From Sphaerosporella brunnea (Eukaryota > Ascomycota > Pezizomycetes > Pezizales > Pyronemataceae): a stretch of DNA of 64,000 bases. The notes beneath the pieces were generated by a model. It was not told the origin of the DNA, searched no databases, and saw nothing but the letters and a program-made list of their open reading frames with translations. This document shows positions 1 to 11,622 of the stretch, one piece after another. The stretch is taken from contig VXIS01000069.1 of assembly GCA_008704415.1 (NCBI GenBank), forward strand, positions 103,911 through 167,910, given 5' to 3'. Each line of letters starts with the position of its first letter. Position 1 is the stretch's first letter. The translations under genes and the position numbers were made by a program.

Positions 1-611
1 GTGGGTCGTCCCACGCTGTGGTGGGAGACATACACTCTCACTCGATTCGGTTCTCGACGTGAATGGTGAAACGATAAATCTCTTGCTAAGGCGCTATCAA
101 AGCTGGTCACGAATGATCTCTTCGAACAGTGTATTTAAGCATTTCCTTGGGCTATAATATCGCGAATACATAAGCTAAAGCATACCGAATGGCACAATGT
201 GAGACAGAACATTGTAATGGTTCCTCCAGTCTTGAGTGAGGTGCAAGAAGCTCTACTTGCAGCTCCAAAAGCTGCCTTCTGAATGCGCGGCCGTATTCCC
301 TCACTCACCAGCATCCAAAGACGCATCTTCCAAAGCCAAAATCACCCTCATATATCACTCGCGATATGCAACAATATTAATTCCAAACACAAAGTCTTGA
401 AGACCCCCGTATCACCGTTTTCTACCAAGCATCACTCTTACACGCAGCTCGCTTATGCGCACTGAATAGGGCAAAAGAGAATATAAACCAAAAAACTACG
501 CCATGCCCAAATGCAATGTAAACAAAAACGCCGCCGCGTCTCATGCCGCTCTACCTTCATGCACCTCCTTCAAATATTTCACAAATGCCTTCTTGTGGAC
601 CTGTAACTTTG
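1..611. other. Intergenic, 3' of the CLC gene
   Basis: No coding region is supported here. The short open frames (about 60 codons) have no recognisable protein features. The right part should hold the 3' UTR of the CLC gene that ends at 612. Confidence 0.5.
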
Positions 612-3600
612 TTAGCCAACCGAAAAATTGGAAAGGGCGGGGGCAAAAGCACTGACCACACCTGCAAATTTGCCGTCCCGCAAGACGCACAGGTACCTGA
701 GACCTAACTTCGCAAAGCACTCGTAAACCAAATCCATGGGCGAATTTCTCTCGAGGGCCACTGGAGCAGGGTCTATGTATGGCGTGAAATCGGTAGGGTC
801 TTTGACGGAGCCCTCGTCATCTGACATATAATCGTCCCTGGGTGCCATTAAGCAGTACTCATCCTCCTGTTCGTTCAATCTGTCGAGTCCGTATTCGAGA
901 TCTGGCGCGGGGATCAGGCCAACAAGCACACCGTCTCTCAGAATCGGAAGTCCTCCGTCAAGTTGACCAGTCGACTGTAGTGCCTTCAGCTTATCCCGGA
1001 GTTCGCTGGCAGGCACGAGAGAGGATTCTGAGATGTCAATGACTTTCTCGGGTTTGAATCGTGGGGTGATATCTGCGAGATGGGATGAGAAGACAGGTTT
1101 CATCTTCGTGTCCAGGAATGGATATGAATTCAAGTCGGTCAAGAGGTCCTGAACAAGATATCAGTGGAAGCAACCTTGGAAGATGGGCATGAGACATACG
1201 TAGATACTCAATGGTTCAATGGCGTCGGCAGTCCACTTGGACACCAGTACCGCCAGAGAGAACGGCAACACGTGGTCAAGACTACCCGTCAACTCAAAAA
1301 GAATAACAGCCAGGGTCACGGACAATCTGGTAACACCGCACATTACGGCTCCCGCGCATACCATGGCATATACACCTGGAACCACACACTTGCTAGGCGA
1401 TTCGACCCCGCAGGAAGCGAAAATCCACGAGCTCGGGAACTGATAGTAAGCGTACTCGACCGCCAGACCAACAGTATGTCCCATGATACCACCGATAACC
1501 ATGGTCGGAACATACACACCGGCAGGAACCTTGGTGCCAAAAGTGATAACACTAACCGACGTTAGAGATCCGACACTAGCACGGGGTACGCCTTACGTAC
1601 GTTAGGAGACTCTTCAAAGCAAGAGCAATCAAAAGATAGACGATTGTGTCGGGGATTTCCTCCGGCTTTGGGCACAATCCTGTGTTCTCGGAGGGGTTCG
1701 AGGAGCACGGACTGGCCAATTCGAACAACAGCTCGCTGACCGCCAGTTTGACGTATCGATTCCAGTAGGACACAAGGCCGGTGATCAGGGCCACGAATGA
1801 CAACTCCATGACGGGGTGCGACTTGATAAGCTTGTGCTTCCGGAATGTCGTTGCCCAGTACTTGCTGGCCTTGATGAACATAGCGCCGTAGATGCCGCCA
1901 CAGACGCCGAGGAACACGAAGACGAATAATTCGAAGAAATGCCAGTCGGTAACATAGCGCACTTGGAAGAGCACAATCTTTGATGTTCCGTAGGGGTTCA
2001 GGAACTTCAGGGAGAGCGCAGCGACGATACAGCAGAAGAATGTACGGAAGAGTGTCTTTGCCGGAAAATAATAACTGCGAGTGTGTTAGTACAAATCTGG
2101 CGTCCTGTGAACGGTGAAGTAACACCAACCTCACTTCCTCCAGACTGAACAAAACACCACCGATGGGCGCACCAAAAGCCACGGCTACACCGCTGGCCGC
2201 ACTTGCACTGAGGATCTCTCGTCGCTTGGCTGAACCACAGTGAGTAACAGTTTTAGTAAGCTGCTCGGAAGTAATAAATACCATCATTATGGTTGTACTT
2301 GGAAAACAAGCGGCACGCAATGTTACCAACGCAGGTAGCAATATGCACGTACGGCCTATTCCAATCAGATAGGCTTCTGAACATCGGGTGCACGACAAAC
2401 TTACCCCTCTTTTCCCAGACTCATGCCCGAAGAAACGCTCAGAATCAAGGCAAATGTTTTGACCACCAGTGTTTTCAATCCGAGATAACCATGGAGAACG
2501 AATCCAGATAGGATAACTTTGACTTCCGCCACACCACTGCCCGCGGCGGAATAGTAGCTTACCGGCTCGGAAAAGGACTGGTCCGGCGCAGATGCCGTGT
2601 GGGAGGAGCTGAGGGCGTCGATTCGAGACAAGTCTTCGTCCACGGTATGGATCTGAAGCGCACCTGGCAAAACAGTCCTCGTGGTCATCGTGAGGAGCGA
2701 CGATAGAGTGGCTAATGTCACGGTAAAAGCGACGTACACAATGTAATCGACCCAGACCACCGGGGTGTCAGAACCGGTGATAAGCTTGGACCACTGGTTC
2801 CACATTGGACAGAACTCGTTCGCTGCATTCCCATTAGCTGAATTCCACCAACGACATCACTGAGCACCACACACAATCTTCACTCAGGCAACATTTCTTC
2901 TTGCTGTAGTACCAAGCATCTGCGCCAAACACCCATCAGCATGCTCCTTTATATCCCGACCGGAAAGCACTCAAATGCATACTTGTGCAGTAGCCGTCCT
3001 TGTAGTCGAATAGGACGTTCTCCGTAACGTCGACAAAGAAAGCCACGCAGGCCGCCAAAAAGCCGATGATTGCGACCAGGACCCAACCTTGGGCGCCATC
3101 GAACCAGGCATACAGCTTTCCCCGGATATCCCGGCGCGCTCTCAAGGATTTCACGCGATATGCATCCTTGATTGCGTCGTTGATCCAATCTACAGATACG
3201 CGTAAGTTGGCTTCAATCCGGAAAGGTACCGTTGCGGCAGGAGCTACCCACCAGTTGAAGTGAACTGATCGTACCAGACACGGTCCTCGAGATACGGTTC
3301 GTCGCGCTTGTTCTTTAGGTCGTAGTTCGAGAGCGCTTTTGTGAGTCGCTGCGTGAACGAGGGCGCACGACTGGGCCGCACTGTTCGAGGACTGAGAGCA
3401 GATGACTGGTGCCGCGACAAACGTGGACGCGGGGTTCCAGGCACTGACGAGTAATTTCGACGCGAGTACAGATCAGCGGCATCCAGCAGACCAGTGTTCT
3501 CGTCGGGCTCCTGATGGCTCTTCTGGCTCCTAAAACTTTTTTGGCTTCTCGCTGACGACCTCCTGCGATGGTGCCTCGAGCTGCGTTCTTGGTCGAAATC

Positions 3601-3651
3601 CACCACAGATGTCTCGCGTGACGACGCCGATTGGTGATAGCCGTCCTCCAT
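612..3651 (-). CDS. CLC-family chloride channel / Cl-/H+ exchanger (Gef1/CLC-3 type)
   Basis: Predicted intracellular-membrane anion transporter of the Gef1/CLC-3/5 group, which balances charge during acidification of Golgi, endosome or vacuole. Nine exons fit: 3252-3651, 2983-3189, 2875-2919, 2405-2822, 2282-2355, 2130-2229, 1601-2074, 1200-1551 and 612-1148, giving 868 codons. The order is a basic, Ser/Arg-rich cytosolic N-terminus, many hydrophobic helices, then two CBS segments after about residue 690. Selectivity-filter motifs are present: [16 protein letters not shown] (gating Glu, split by an intron), the [16 protein letters not shown] segment and KVPAGVYVP. The second Glu of SLEEV fits the proton glutamate of exchangers, so an exchanger is favoured over a channel. 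ATG at 3651 was chosen because the frame upstream is low-complexity. It is divergent from the IAH1-type gene. Family assignment is firm; organelle is inferred. Confidence 0.93.
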
Positions 3652-4952
3652 GTTGGCCCGGGTGGAGGGAATGCGGGGGAGGGGGGGGACGTGCTGTGAG
3701 AGAGGGGGCAGCAGCGGCTCGGGTTTATAGCGGTAGCGGTCTAAGTCGAAGAAGCAAGCACAGCAAGCAAGGACGACGGTCAGCCGTGCTCGTTCGTCAC
3801 TTTCGGAACAAGCAAGCAAGCAAGCGAAAAGTCTATAGAAAGCAGGGACGAGGAGAACGAACGGCATCCGCAGGAAGACTGTTACGGTCCCGAGAAGGGG
3901 CTGGGTTGGGTTGGCTAGCTGTCGGAGGTTTGGGAACGATAGCAGGGCTCGATCACAACTGGCAGGCAGGGGATTTCCACAGACAGACCAGGCAAGGGCA
4001 AGCAGGCGAATACGGGGGTGGTTTAGTCGAAATAAATAGAAAAATAAATAAATAAATAAATGCGGGCTTAATCTAGCCCCCATTGTGGGCTAGTGTCTCA
4101 CTCGCGTTCTTTTCTGCTCGTGATGTGATCACTGGTGATGGAGGGCAAAACAGATGGTGATGCAGCACCAGTGTTGATTATCCCTACCCTTCCGACACAC
4201 CCACCGAGAGACATCAGAACTTCAGAAGCGTCAAGCCCCACGAGTGCACGTGCCACGTGGGGGCTCAAGTCCAAATGCAGGGATCAGCGTCAAGCCAAAG
4301 CTGAATGTTCCAGATAATCCATGGTGATGGTGCCGGGAAGAGTTCGAAGGCAGCGGTTCATGCCTCCAACCGCAACATTCGTCTGAATGGGATCCCCGCA
4401 GCGCGCAGTGCCGCTCTCATACTTGACGAGGCAGCCTTTTCTTGGTGAAGGCCAAACGACACCCACTGTTTGGCATGAGCGATCAGCACTGATCATCTCA
4501 GACCGTTGTGCAGGTTATCTGTTGACCAGTGATGCAGTTGTCGCCCTTGTATCCACCCGTTGTCAACGGCTCACCGAATGTGTCAAAATTCGCCAAACAC
4601 TGGCGTGCGCAACCACGTGCACTCGGCAGTGGCTTGCGTTCGGAGGATCGGATCTGAGCTCGATAAGGGTTCAGCCAACTGCAGGGACCTATCATGCGGA
4701 AACGGTTGCCATCAGTCGGCGCCGGGAGTTGGGGTCGGCGAAATTAAAAGTGGATCCGGCAGCCAGTAGGCATGCAGTGTGATGTTATCTGTGCTGTGAT
4801 TGATCTTCTGTGATTCACACGCACTCGGGTAAGGGTACCGTCAGGGATCCCAAGCTTACCTTACCCCGCTCTAGGGTCCCCAAAGCTCTGTGGATCAAAC
4901 CCTACATCCTCCTGGTTCCTCCAACCTCTAGACCATCCAACACATACCAGCC
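3652..4952. other. Divergent promoter region, CLC / IAH1, with microsatellites
   Basis: About 1.3 kb between two divergent starts. It holds a G-run near 3675, a short GCAA-type tandem near 3808-3826 and an (AAAT)n microsatellite near 4029-4062. The open frames at 4135-4782 look non-coding. Confidence 0.5.
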
Positions 4953-6035
4953 ATGGCCTTCGCGGATTACCACAAAATTGTCCTCTTCGGGGACTCACTT
5001 ACGGAGCAGTCCTACGAGCAGGCGCGGTAACAACTCACCCCCCACAAACTCTGGCTACAATCAATAGCTGACGGGAAACGAGGGTGGCAGCGGTTTTGGT
5101 TTCGGAGCTGCAATCACAGATGGTACGCGTCTTCCGCCGTGGTTTCGTGCGGCGGACAAGGGACGAAGCTAAAACGTCACAGCCTACAGACGCAAGCTAG
5201 AAGTCGTTGGCCGCGGCTTCAGGTAACGTTATGTTGGAATTCCGTGCTCCACGGAAGTCTGGCGTTAACTTTGACGGGGAAACAGCGGCTACAATACCGC
5301 GCACGCGCTACATGTACTTCCGCAGATGATCCCTCCGCCGAGTGAGACCTCGCGGATCAAATTAATGGTTCCCCGCCTCACCTCCGCGCTCCCATGCAAT
5401 GCCTAATATTAACTGTGAACGTTGCCAAGACTGTTTTCTTCGGAGCCAACGACGCTGTTCTTCCGGGCCAGCCTCAGCATGTTCCGCTGGATGAGTACAT
5501 CGAAAACCTTAAAAAGCTACTTACCCATCCCGCTCTGAAGCCCCATGGCACAACGTTCATCCTGATTACGCCGCCGCCGATTTGCGAGTACATCACGCAG
5601 GAAGAGGATGCAAAGAAAGGGAAACACTACATCCAGCGCCTTGCATCAAGGACGAAGGAGTATGCAGATGCGGCGGTCAAGGTTGGGCAGGAGCTGGGCG
5701 TGCCGATTGTGAACCTGTGGCAGGCGTTCATGAAATATGCTGGAGGATGGAAGGAGGGTGAACCGCTTCCTGGATCCAAGGACTGTGCTCCCAACAAGGA
5801 ACTGCAGAGCTTACTTAGGGACGGTCTGCATTTCAATCCCAAAGGGTGAGTTGGTACTTGTACTTGTGCTTGTGTGGGTGTAATACCGGGTCCATGCTGA
5901 CACTGCAGCGGCAGGTACGAGATCATGTATGACGAAGTTCTGCAGACGATCAGGCAGTACTACTCAGAGCTAGACCCGGAAACGCTACCGTTTATGTACC
6001 CTCACTGGGAAGTGGCTCCCAAAGCGTCTTCATAA
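4953..6035 (+). CDS. SGNH/GDSL esterase, isoamyl acetate hydrolase-like
   Basis: Predicted ester hydrolase of the IAH1 branch of the SGNH superfamily; yeast Iah1 cleaves isoamyl acetate and other short acetate esters. Six exons fit: 4953-5026, 5091-5122, 5183-5222, 5286-5367, 5430-5845 and 5915-6035, giving 254 codons, close to the family length. The block I Ser motif FGDSLTE is at about residues 11-17, the block II region is RGFSGYN, block III is FFGANDA (Gly and Asn of the oxyanion hole), and the catalytic Asp-x-x-His is DGLHF near residue 208. All four blocks survive only with these introns, which supports the model. No signal peptide is evident, so it is probably cytosolic. The natural substrate is unknown. 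It ends 118 bp from the convergent methionine sulfoxide reductase gene. Confidence 0.92.
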
Positions 6036-6153
6036 TTCAGTTGAGGCCTTGATAGTCAAACAGGCAGGCCCTATCAATAGACCTGTATTACCTAGCATCG
6101 ACTAAATTTTTCCTGTTTTCAACTCCGAGTGCTCCCACATGACCCGTACTAAA

Positions 6154-6835
6154 TCACCAATCACACCCCTCCCCAACAACCTTCGCCAACCGCTCCAACC
6201 ACTCCCTATCAACTTCATCAAACGCCTCTTCCACCCTCGCATCCACATCAATAACGGCCACAACCTTCCCTTCCCTATCCCTAACCGGCACAACAATCTC
6301 ACTCCTACTATCAGAGTCGCACGCGATATGGTCCGGGTGCGCCAGCACATCCTTCACCAGCTGGGTCTCCCCGGTTCTTGCGGCAGCACCACACACGCCG
6401 CGGGAAAAGGAAATGGTCTGACAGGCCACCTTGCCCATGAACGGGGCGAGAATCAGCTGCGACGCATTGGAAGGGTCGAGGACGTAGAAGCCGGCCCAGT
6501 TCACAGTGTTGGACGGTTCAGGCAGCGAGTGGTAGCAATGCCAGAGGAGCGATGCGGTGTTTGCGGTGTTGCAGACCTTGCGTTGGGGGGGTTAGTTAAG
6601 TGGGATTTAAGGGCGATTGGAAGGGGGGGAATACCCAGTTGCGCTGGCCGTCAAAGAGCGCACTTGCTTGCTCGAGCACTTGCGCGTATGCCTCAGCTTT
6701 AGAAATACCGGCGGAGAAGTTGGAGGCGTCGGCGTGTACCTGTTTGTTTTCGTTTTTCGTTTTTTTTCGTTAGCTTTTCGAATTCCTTTCCTTCACTCTT
6801 TGTAAGGGGTCACAAGCAATATTGATACGTGCCAT
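6154..6835 (-). CDS. Free methionine-(R)-sulfoxide reductase (GAF domain)
   Basis: Reduces free Met-R-sulfoxide, protecting against oxidative damage; the family (fRMsr, yeast YKL069W) is cytosolic and thioredoxin-dependent. Three exons fit: 6797-6835, 6635-6739 and 6154-6576, giving 188 codons. The 13-codon first exon joins in frame to VHADASNF across an intron with a CTAAC branch point, which decides the start at 6835. A single GAF domain fills the protein: GQRNW, then VNWAGFYVLD, then the reactive segment. The three expected redox cysteines are visible in VACQT, GVCGAA and HIACDS, and the SRSEIVVPV and VIDVDA strands follow. All family landmarks are present, so it should be active. Confidence 0.94.
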
Positions 6836-7039
6836 GGTGATACAGATGATATCGATGGGTAGTGAAGCGGGGAGGAAGCCGTGCAAAAGCACGCGATTCT
6901 ACACTCTTACACTAAGATTCTATCATCTATTAATGACACTGAAGGGGGGTCAATATTAGTAAGCGGTAAGTAATTTTGGTGAGGGGTGCGATCACTCGAA
7001 TAACAAAGACAGGCTATCATGGTGTCTCTTTTTCCGTTC

Positions 7040-7176
7040 TATGTGTCGCGATTTCCTTGATTATCTTTCCGCAGGCCCCAGTAGTAAGTCTAGGCCTAGG
7101 GGTAGCACAGTCTCTCTCCTCTATGTATATGCCATGATCGCAAGCAGTCGAATGCAATATGATTAAACAAAAAATC
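7040..7176 (+). repeat. Tad1-like LINE 3'-end fragment (copy 1)
   Basis: This matches by eye the region just downstream of the LINE coding relic at 44.6-45.1 kb. Shared blocks include GCAGGCCCCA, AGGGGTAGCA and GCAATATGATTAAA or its close variant, ending in an A-rich run. A 5'-truncated retrotransposon insertion leaves this kind of trace. No protein-coding part remains here. Confidence 0.65.
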
Positions 7177-7660
7177 ATGGTGTCTCTTAGGAATCGTCCG
7201 TCCCTAGTACTAGTGTTGAGCAGATCGCCGCTCCAGGATGTGCCGGTGAACCGACAGGCTTGCTCGACCGGCGACTTCGAAGTGTTACAAAAACACAAGG
7301 CGGAAATGCGATCCCAGTTGGAATTCAACGTCCAGGATTCCGGCCAGGCAGCAGAAGAAGCAGCAATTCAGCAAGGACAACACTCTTGTGGCAGGGCGTC
7401 GAGAGGAATGTACATGTGCCCAAGCGTTGGAATGTGGATCTGAGACAATCAGTGGGGGATTGCGCCGAGGCGAGGCTGTGTGCTTCGTGTTTCTCCGCAG
7501 AGCGGGATATGCGAGAGGGTGACAGTGGCGATGAGCTTAGAAGGGCTCGCGCGTGATGGGACTCCTCCGTGCCCCAAATTGTCTCCTACAGCCAGCCGGC
7601 AACGCATAGAATCGCGATATAGGACCTCAACTCTGGGTTACTGGCAGTGTTCTCAATAGC

Positions 7661-7812
7661 CGGCCCAAAAAGCCCAGGCTGCAGGGCTGGTTGTGAAAAT
7701 GGGCCGGCTTTTTGATCAGGCGGGCTACGAAGCCTGGGCTGGCTGGCTGTGGGCTGCGTCTTTGTATGTAAAAGGCGCAAATTAGTACAGAGTGATATCC
7801 GGTGAAGCAACA
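7661..7812. repeat. Dispersed GC-rich repeat (copy 1; copy 2 at 44026-44160)
   Basis: About 150 bp aligns by eye with 44026-44160. Shared blocks include GGCTTTTTGATCAG, GGCTGTGGGCTGCG, GTAAAAGG and AATTAGTACAG. Several of the differences are C/T or G/A transitions. The type of element is not recognised. Confidence 0.6.
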
Positions 7813-8251
7813 ATCCATTCTTCAGACCCGTGCAACAGCGCAGGGCCAGGCTGCGAGTTAAAAAGCCAGCCCTGCTTTTTGGTCAGCCCAACGCAGCCCA
7901 GCGCAGCGAGCCTCCACCACAAGGTGGGCACTTTTTGTCAAATCTCTGATTCGGCATGCCGGTGATGGATATCCGGTATCGATTGGCCTGCGATCGCGGA
8001 CCAGCCAGAAAGCATAGGTAGTAGCGTGAGAACTCATGATTCGTGAAGAAAAAAAAACTCCCATTGAAACTTGCTACAGGTATTTTACACCCTCAATTCC
8101 CCCAGTTGCAGAAATTCCCAATCCGCAGCGCAGGCATGTGCATTATCATTAAAGAGACATCCCAAAGTTTTCCATTCCAAACACCAATCCAATCCAATCC
8201 AATCCACAACTTCATACCAAGAAGAAAACAAAAAATCATGTGCATATGTAA

Positions 8252-9781
8252 TCACAATTCATCACTCGGCTTTATCACAGCGGTGGGACTGCCGTCGTCA
8301 AGAAGAAACTGAGAAAGGTATTTCAGGAGGTTGAACATCTCAGCGCCGGTGGGCACGATGTTTTCCTTCGGGAGCAAGAAGCCGTGGCTACCGGTATCTC
8401 GCAGTTTGATTTGGAAGGGGTAGTGCACTTTCATCTTTGCGTAGAAGTAGTCGAGCATGCTACCGCCTCCCGTGGTGCCGGGTAAGCCGGCGAACCCCGT
8501 GCCCTCGCAGGCAGAGGTGACTTCGTAGTGTTCGCCGCTCTGGATGCGGATAGCTTTAGCAAGGCCCATGGCCAGCTCCTCGAGGTTTTCGAGGTCGGGA
8601 GGGTGCGCTTCGCACGAGTAGGAGTAGGGGTAAAGGATCTCCTGGGAGTAAGAGTGCATATCCAACAAGCTGACGATCTTTGTTCCGTTTTTGATGAGGC
8701 TGTCAGCCCAGTTCGCGAATTCGCGGCTCTCTTGCGCTTGGAAAGGGTAGCCGCCTGGAAACATATCGCTGCACGGGTTGTAGGAAGAAACGGAGGGGGC
8801 GTCGAAGTGGTAGTTGTAGGCCCGATCGAGATCTATGCCTTTGCAGAAGGCGAGGGAGGTGGGTTGTCGGTTCTTCCGCCAGAGTCGGTCTTGCTCCCAG
8901 GTGTAGACATAGCCGTCCACGTTTAGTGTCGGGAGGAAGATCCAGTCGAACTCTTTCACCATCGTGTCGATGCCTTTGTCGTCACGGCTGAAGCCGGTGA
9001 TCATGGCGTATGCTAGGTAACACACGGTGGAAACACTGATCCATTCCCTGGCGTGCGCGGCACCGGTGATGACGATTGCTTTCTTCTTTTTGCCAGACGA
9101 CTTCTCGCGGCCTACTTTCAGCGCGTGGATCTTGCGCCCCTCGAAGCTCTGCCCGATCGTGAGCAGCTCTACATGGGACGGAAATAAAGATTCCAAAAGC
9201 TTCATCCACGCCACGATAACGTTCAGTGGCTGGTAATCTTGGAAAAATAAAATATCCGACCTCTCGCCCGTGGTAGGCTGCAGCATCGCCTGCGGGGCAT
9301 GCGGAAGAGGCGATTCTACCCCGCCAGGATAAGTCTCCAGCGCGGCATCGGCAAGACTTTGCACTAGTGGTGCGTGCGCGTTGCGCATACTCTCCGGTAA
9401 CACGTCTAGCAGCAATGGCACGGTTCCACGAGGCATCCTGATGTCGACATGTGAACTTGTGGCCGACCATACGTCGAGGTATAGGGTATTGATGGCATCG
9501 CTCATCGCCGCCGCTTCGGAAGGGCCCGAGATGTTGAATCGCAGGACGATGTCATGGACGTAGTGGGAGAGAGGATTATGGCGACGATTCGTCTGTTCCT
9601 TCTTCTTTTGAAGAGGCTGCTCTGAACGACCGAAAAATACAGCTCGCACTCGGTCTTTCCATGTTCGCGGCGTGGCTGGCGTCGGAACGGGGATGAGGCT
9701 GCCTCTTTTCTGGATTGTGGCCGCGCTCACGAGATCGAGATAGATGAGCGCGGCGAGGAGGATGCAGCGTCGCAGCAGCAT
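8252..9781 (-). CDS. ECM14: Inactive metallocarboxypeptidase-like protein, M14A family
   Basis: Secreted or vacuolar pseudo-enzyme of the carboxypeptidase A family, linked to the cell wall in yeast. It is one exon of 509 codons, starting with a signal peptide (MLLRRCILLAALIYLDL...), then a prodomain to about residue 175 and an M14 catalytic-like domain. Zinc ligands are kept: H243 and E246 in GAAHAREW, and H376 in LLDMHSYSQ. The general-base glutamate of active enzymes (Glu270 in CPA, in the sequence ELRDTG) is lysine here: QIKLRDTG, K459. The Asn-Arg pair of the substrate pocket reads DLDR. This Glu-to-Lys change is the known hallmark of fungal Ecm14, so hydrolysis is not expected. The C-terminal tail is short and acidic. 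Confidence 0.95.
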   Translation of the reverse strand: MLLRRCILLAALIYLDLVSAATIQKRGSLIPVPTPATPRTWKDRVRAVFFGRSEQPLQKKKEQTNRRHNPLSHYVHDIVLRFNISGPSEAAAMSDAINTLYLDVWSATSSHVDIRMPRGTVPLLLDVLPESMRNAHAPLVQSLADAALETYPGGVESPLPHAPQAMLQPTTGERSDILFFQDYQPLNVIVAWMKLLESLFPSHVELLTIGQSFEGRKIHALKVGREKSSGKKKKAIVITGAAHAREWISVSTVCYLAYAMITGFSRDDKGIDTMVKEFDWIFLPTLNVDGYVYTWEQDRLWRKNRQPTSLAFCKGIDLDRAYNYHFDAPSVSSYNPCSDMFPGGYPFQAQESREFANWADSLIKNGTKIVSLLDMHSYSQEILYPYSYSCEAHPPDLENLEELAMGLAKAIRIQSGEHYEVTSACEGTGFAGLPGTTGGGSMLDYFYAKMKVHYPFQIKLRDTGSHGFLLPKENIVPTGAEMFNLLKYLSQFLLDDGSPTAVIKPSDEL

Positions 9782-11622
9782 GTCGCGGGTGACGGACCGA
9801 TACTAATTGGCGAGCTGAGGGGTAAGTGGGAGACTTGGAAGACAGAGTTGCGTTACAAAAGCTGGTGGTGTTTTGTCAGCACTCTCAAACTTTCCCCACC
9901 CCAGCGACACAGCCTCACCCACACCGAAAAGTCCTCTGCAGACTTCTTTCGGGCTTCTTTTCCCGTTCGTGCGTAGCGACGACACCAAGGGGCAGGGGCG
10001 TTCGGTGTCCGAGTGCAAAGCCCAGGCGGGGGGGGGTTTCGGTTTCGGGGAGAGGGACGGGCTGGCTCGCAAGCGGGGTGTATGTAGTGCGAGAACTGGA
10101 AACTTATGCACACACCGTCACTCGTAAGCTCTCTTTCGTAAGACGCACGTAGCTTGCAGATCCGGTGACAAATATTGACGTCTTCAGTGTCATTCGGGCG
10201 GAGAGCATCCCACACGCGGGCTCGGCGATCGAACGTCGTGACGCCGCACTCGAGACGTGAACACCGCATGCGGGAAGCTGCATCCTCCTTGCCGAGGTGA
10301 AATGCCACATTCACCATCCATCCACACTCACAGCTTACATGCTTGCAAAAACAGGTTCCGGGCGCCGTTGATCGGCCCGCTGGTGTTGCTGGCACGCACT
10401 TACTTAAGCTTGCGTGTCTTTGGACGGTCTACTCATCTTTCAGAGACACCGTTGATTGCGCTTGCGTCATGTCATAAGCAGAATTTGTCGATGGAATTGA
10501 GTCAATTGAGCATCCACAGTCTCCACCTGACCGTCGCACAAGCCCGAATCCAGCTCTGTCGGGAAGGAAGGGTGCAGTCAGAACCACCTTCCAAGTGTAA
10601 GGCCGGTATCGGGTCTCAGCGTCTCAGACTCTCAGCTCAGCAGTTGGGAATCCGATCTGAGGCTGCATGCGATACCTAATCGCTTCAGCCGCGCACGGCG
10701 CTCCCGAAGAACATAAATTTTCCACCGCCGAAACCACCAATAGTCAAAGCGTTACGCCGGCTTTGAGATGAGTCTCGCGCGAAATTTCGCTGGCCGAATC
10801 TGTAGCACGCCAGCGCGATTGGAAGTCGTGGCCCGTCCGTGAAATTGAACAGAGCTCAGGAACAAGCAATTGCAACAGCGACGGCAGGACAGAAGAGACA
10901 CCAGCAGTTGGTAAGCAGCTGGTGATCATCATGACTGCCTCGCAGCGTCCCTTCACTGTTCATTCAGTCAGCCATTCAGCACAGTTTCATCGTGCGTCAC
11001 TCGGCGACGGGGTTCGCAGCGAGCAGTTGCAGCGATGCCTTCCAAACAGAAACCAAACCACCACCTTCATCCACCCACACCATCTATGACCATCCATCCG
11101 TCCATTCACACCCCTCCACCCCCCAAACAAAGAGGCCGACCACCCCAAAACAATTCGCAGACTAGAGATACCCCCCTCCCAAAAAAAAAATCCACTCATT
11201 CATTCTTCTCCTTTCCATCTCCCGCCTGCGCGCGCGTTGACATGTCTCGATGATATTTTCGCTGTCTCTCTCCAAAAGCAAAACGCCTGCCTCCTCTACC
11301 CCGAATCCTGCAGCCCTGTTCCGCCTCGTTTCGAAGTCTCAATTGCTGCATGATAGAAAGAAAGAAGAATGTCCTGAATGCCCTGTCCCATCCTCATCCA
11401 GCCGACTCGATTCCTCTTCCCTCCAATAGCGCAAATCACCTTACAGGCTCAGCCTCGCCGAGAATACACCCTTTCTCCACCCCCCCCCACCCGGAAAGCT
11501 CTGCGACCCAGCTTCTCCTCATCGCCGCCCAATTAACACCGCCCCTTCGTGCCTTAACAAAAAAAAAAAACCCTTTTTCCTACTAAATATCCTACCAAGA
11601 TACCCAATACCCATACCATACC
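9782..11622. other. Long intergenic region upstream of the Sec7 gene
   Basis: Divergent promoter space between ECM14 and the Sec7 gene. The last 600 bp are pyrimidine-rich (CCATCC-type runs near 11070-11120, poly-C and poly-A runs at 11470-11575), as in a fungal promoter and 5' leader. No coding region is supported. Confidence 0.5.

Larger units (their letters stand above)
6836..8251. other. Repeat-bearing intergenic region
   Basis: No gene is supported. It contains a LINE 3'-tail copy (7040-7176), a dispersed repeat (7661-7812) and a short (CCAAT)n tract near 8183-8204. The rest shows nothing recognisable. Confidence 0.6.

Noticed and set aside
9853..10679. Several 100-180 codon frames upstream of the Sec7 gene
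   Set aside because: Composition is that of translated non-coding GC-rich DNA, with no family features; they overlap in different frames.
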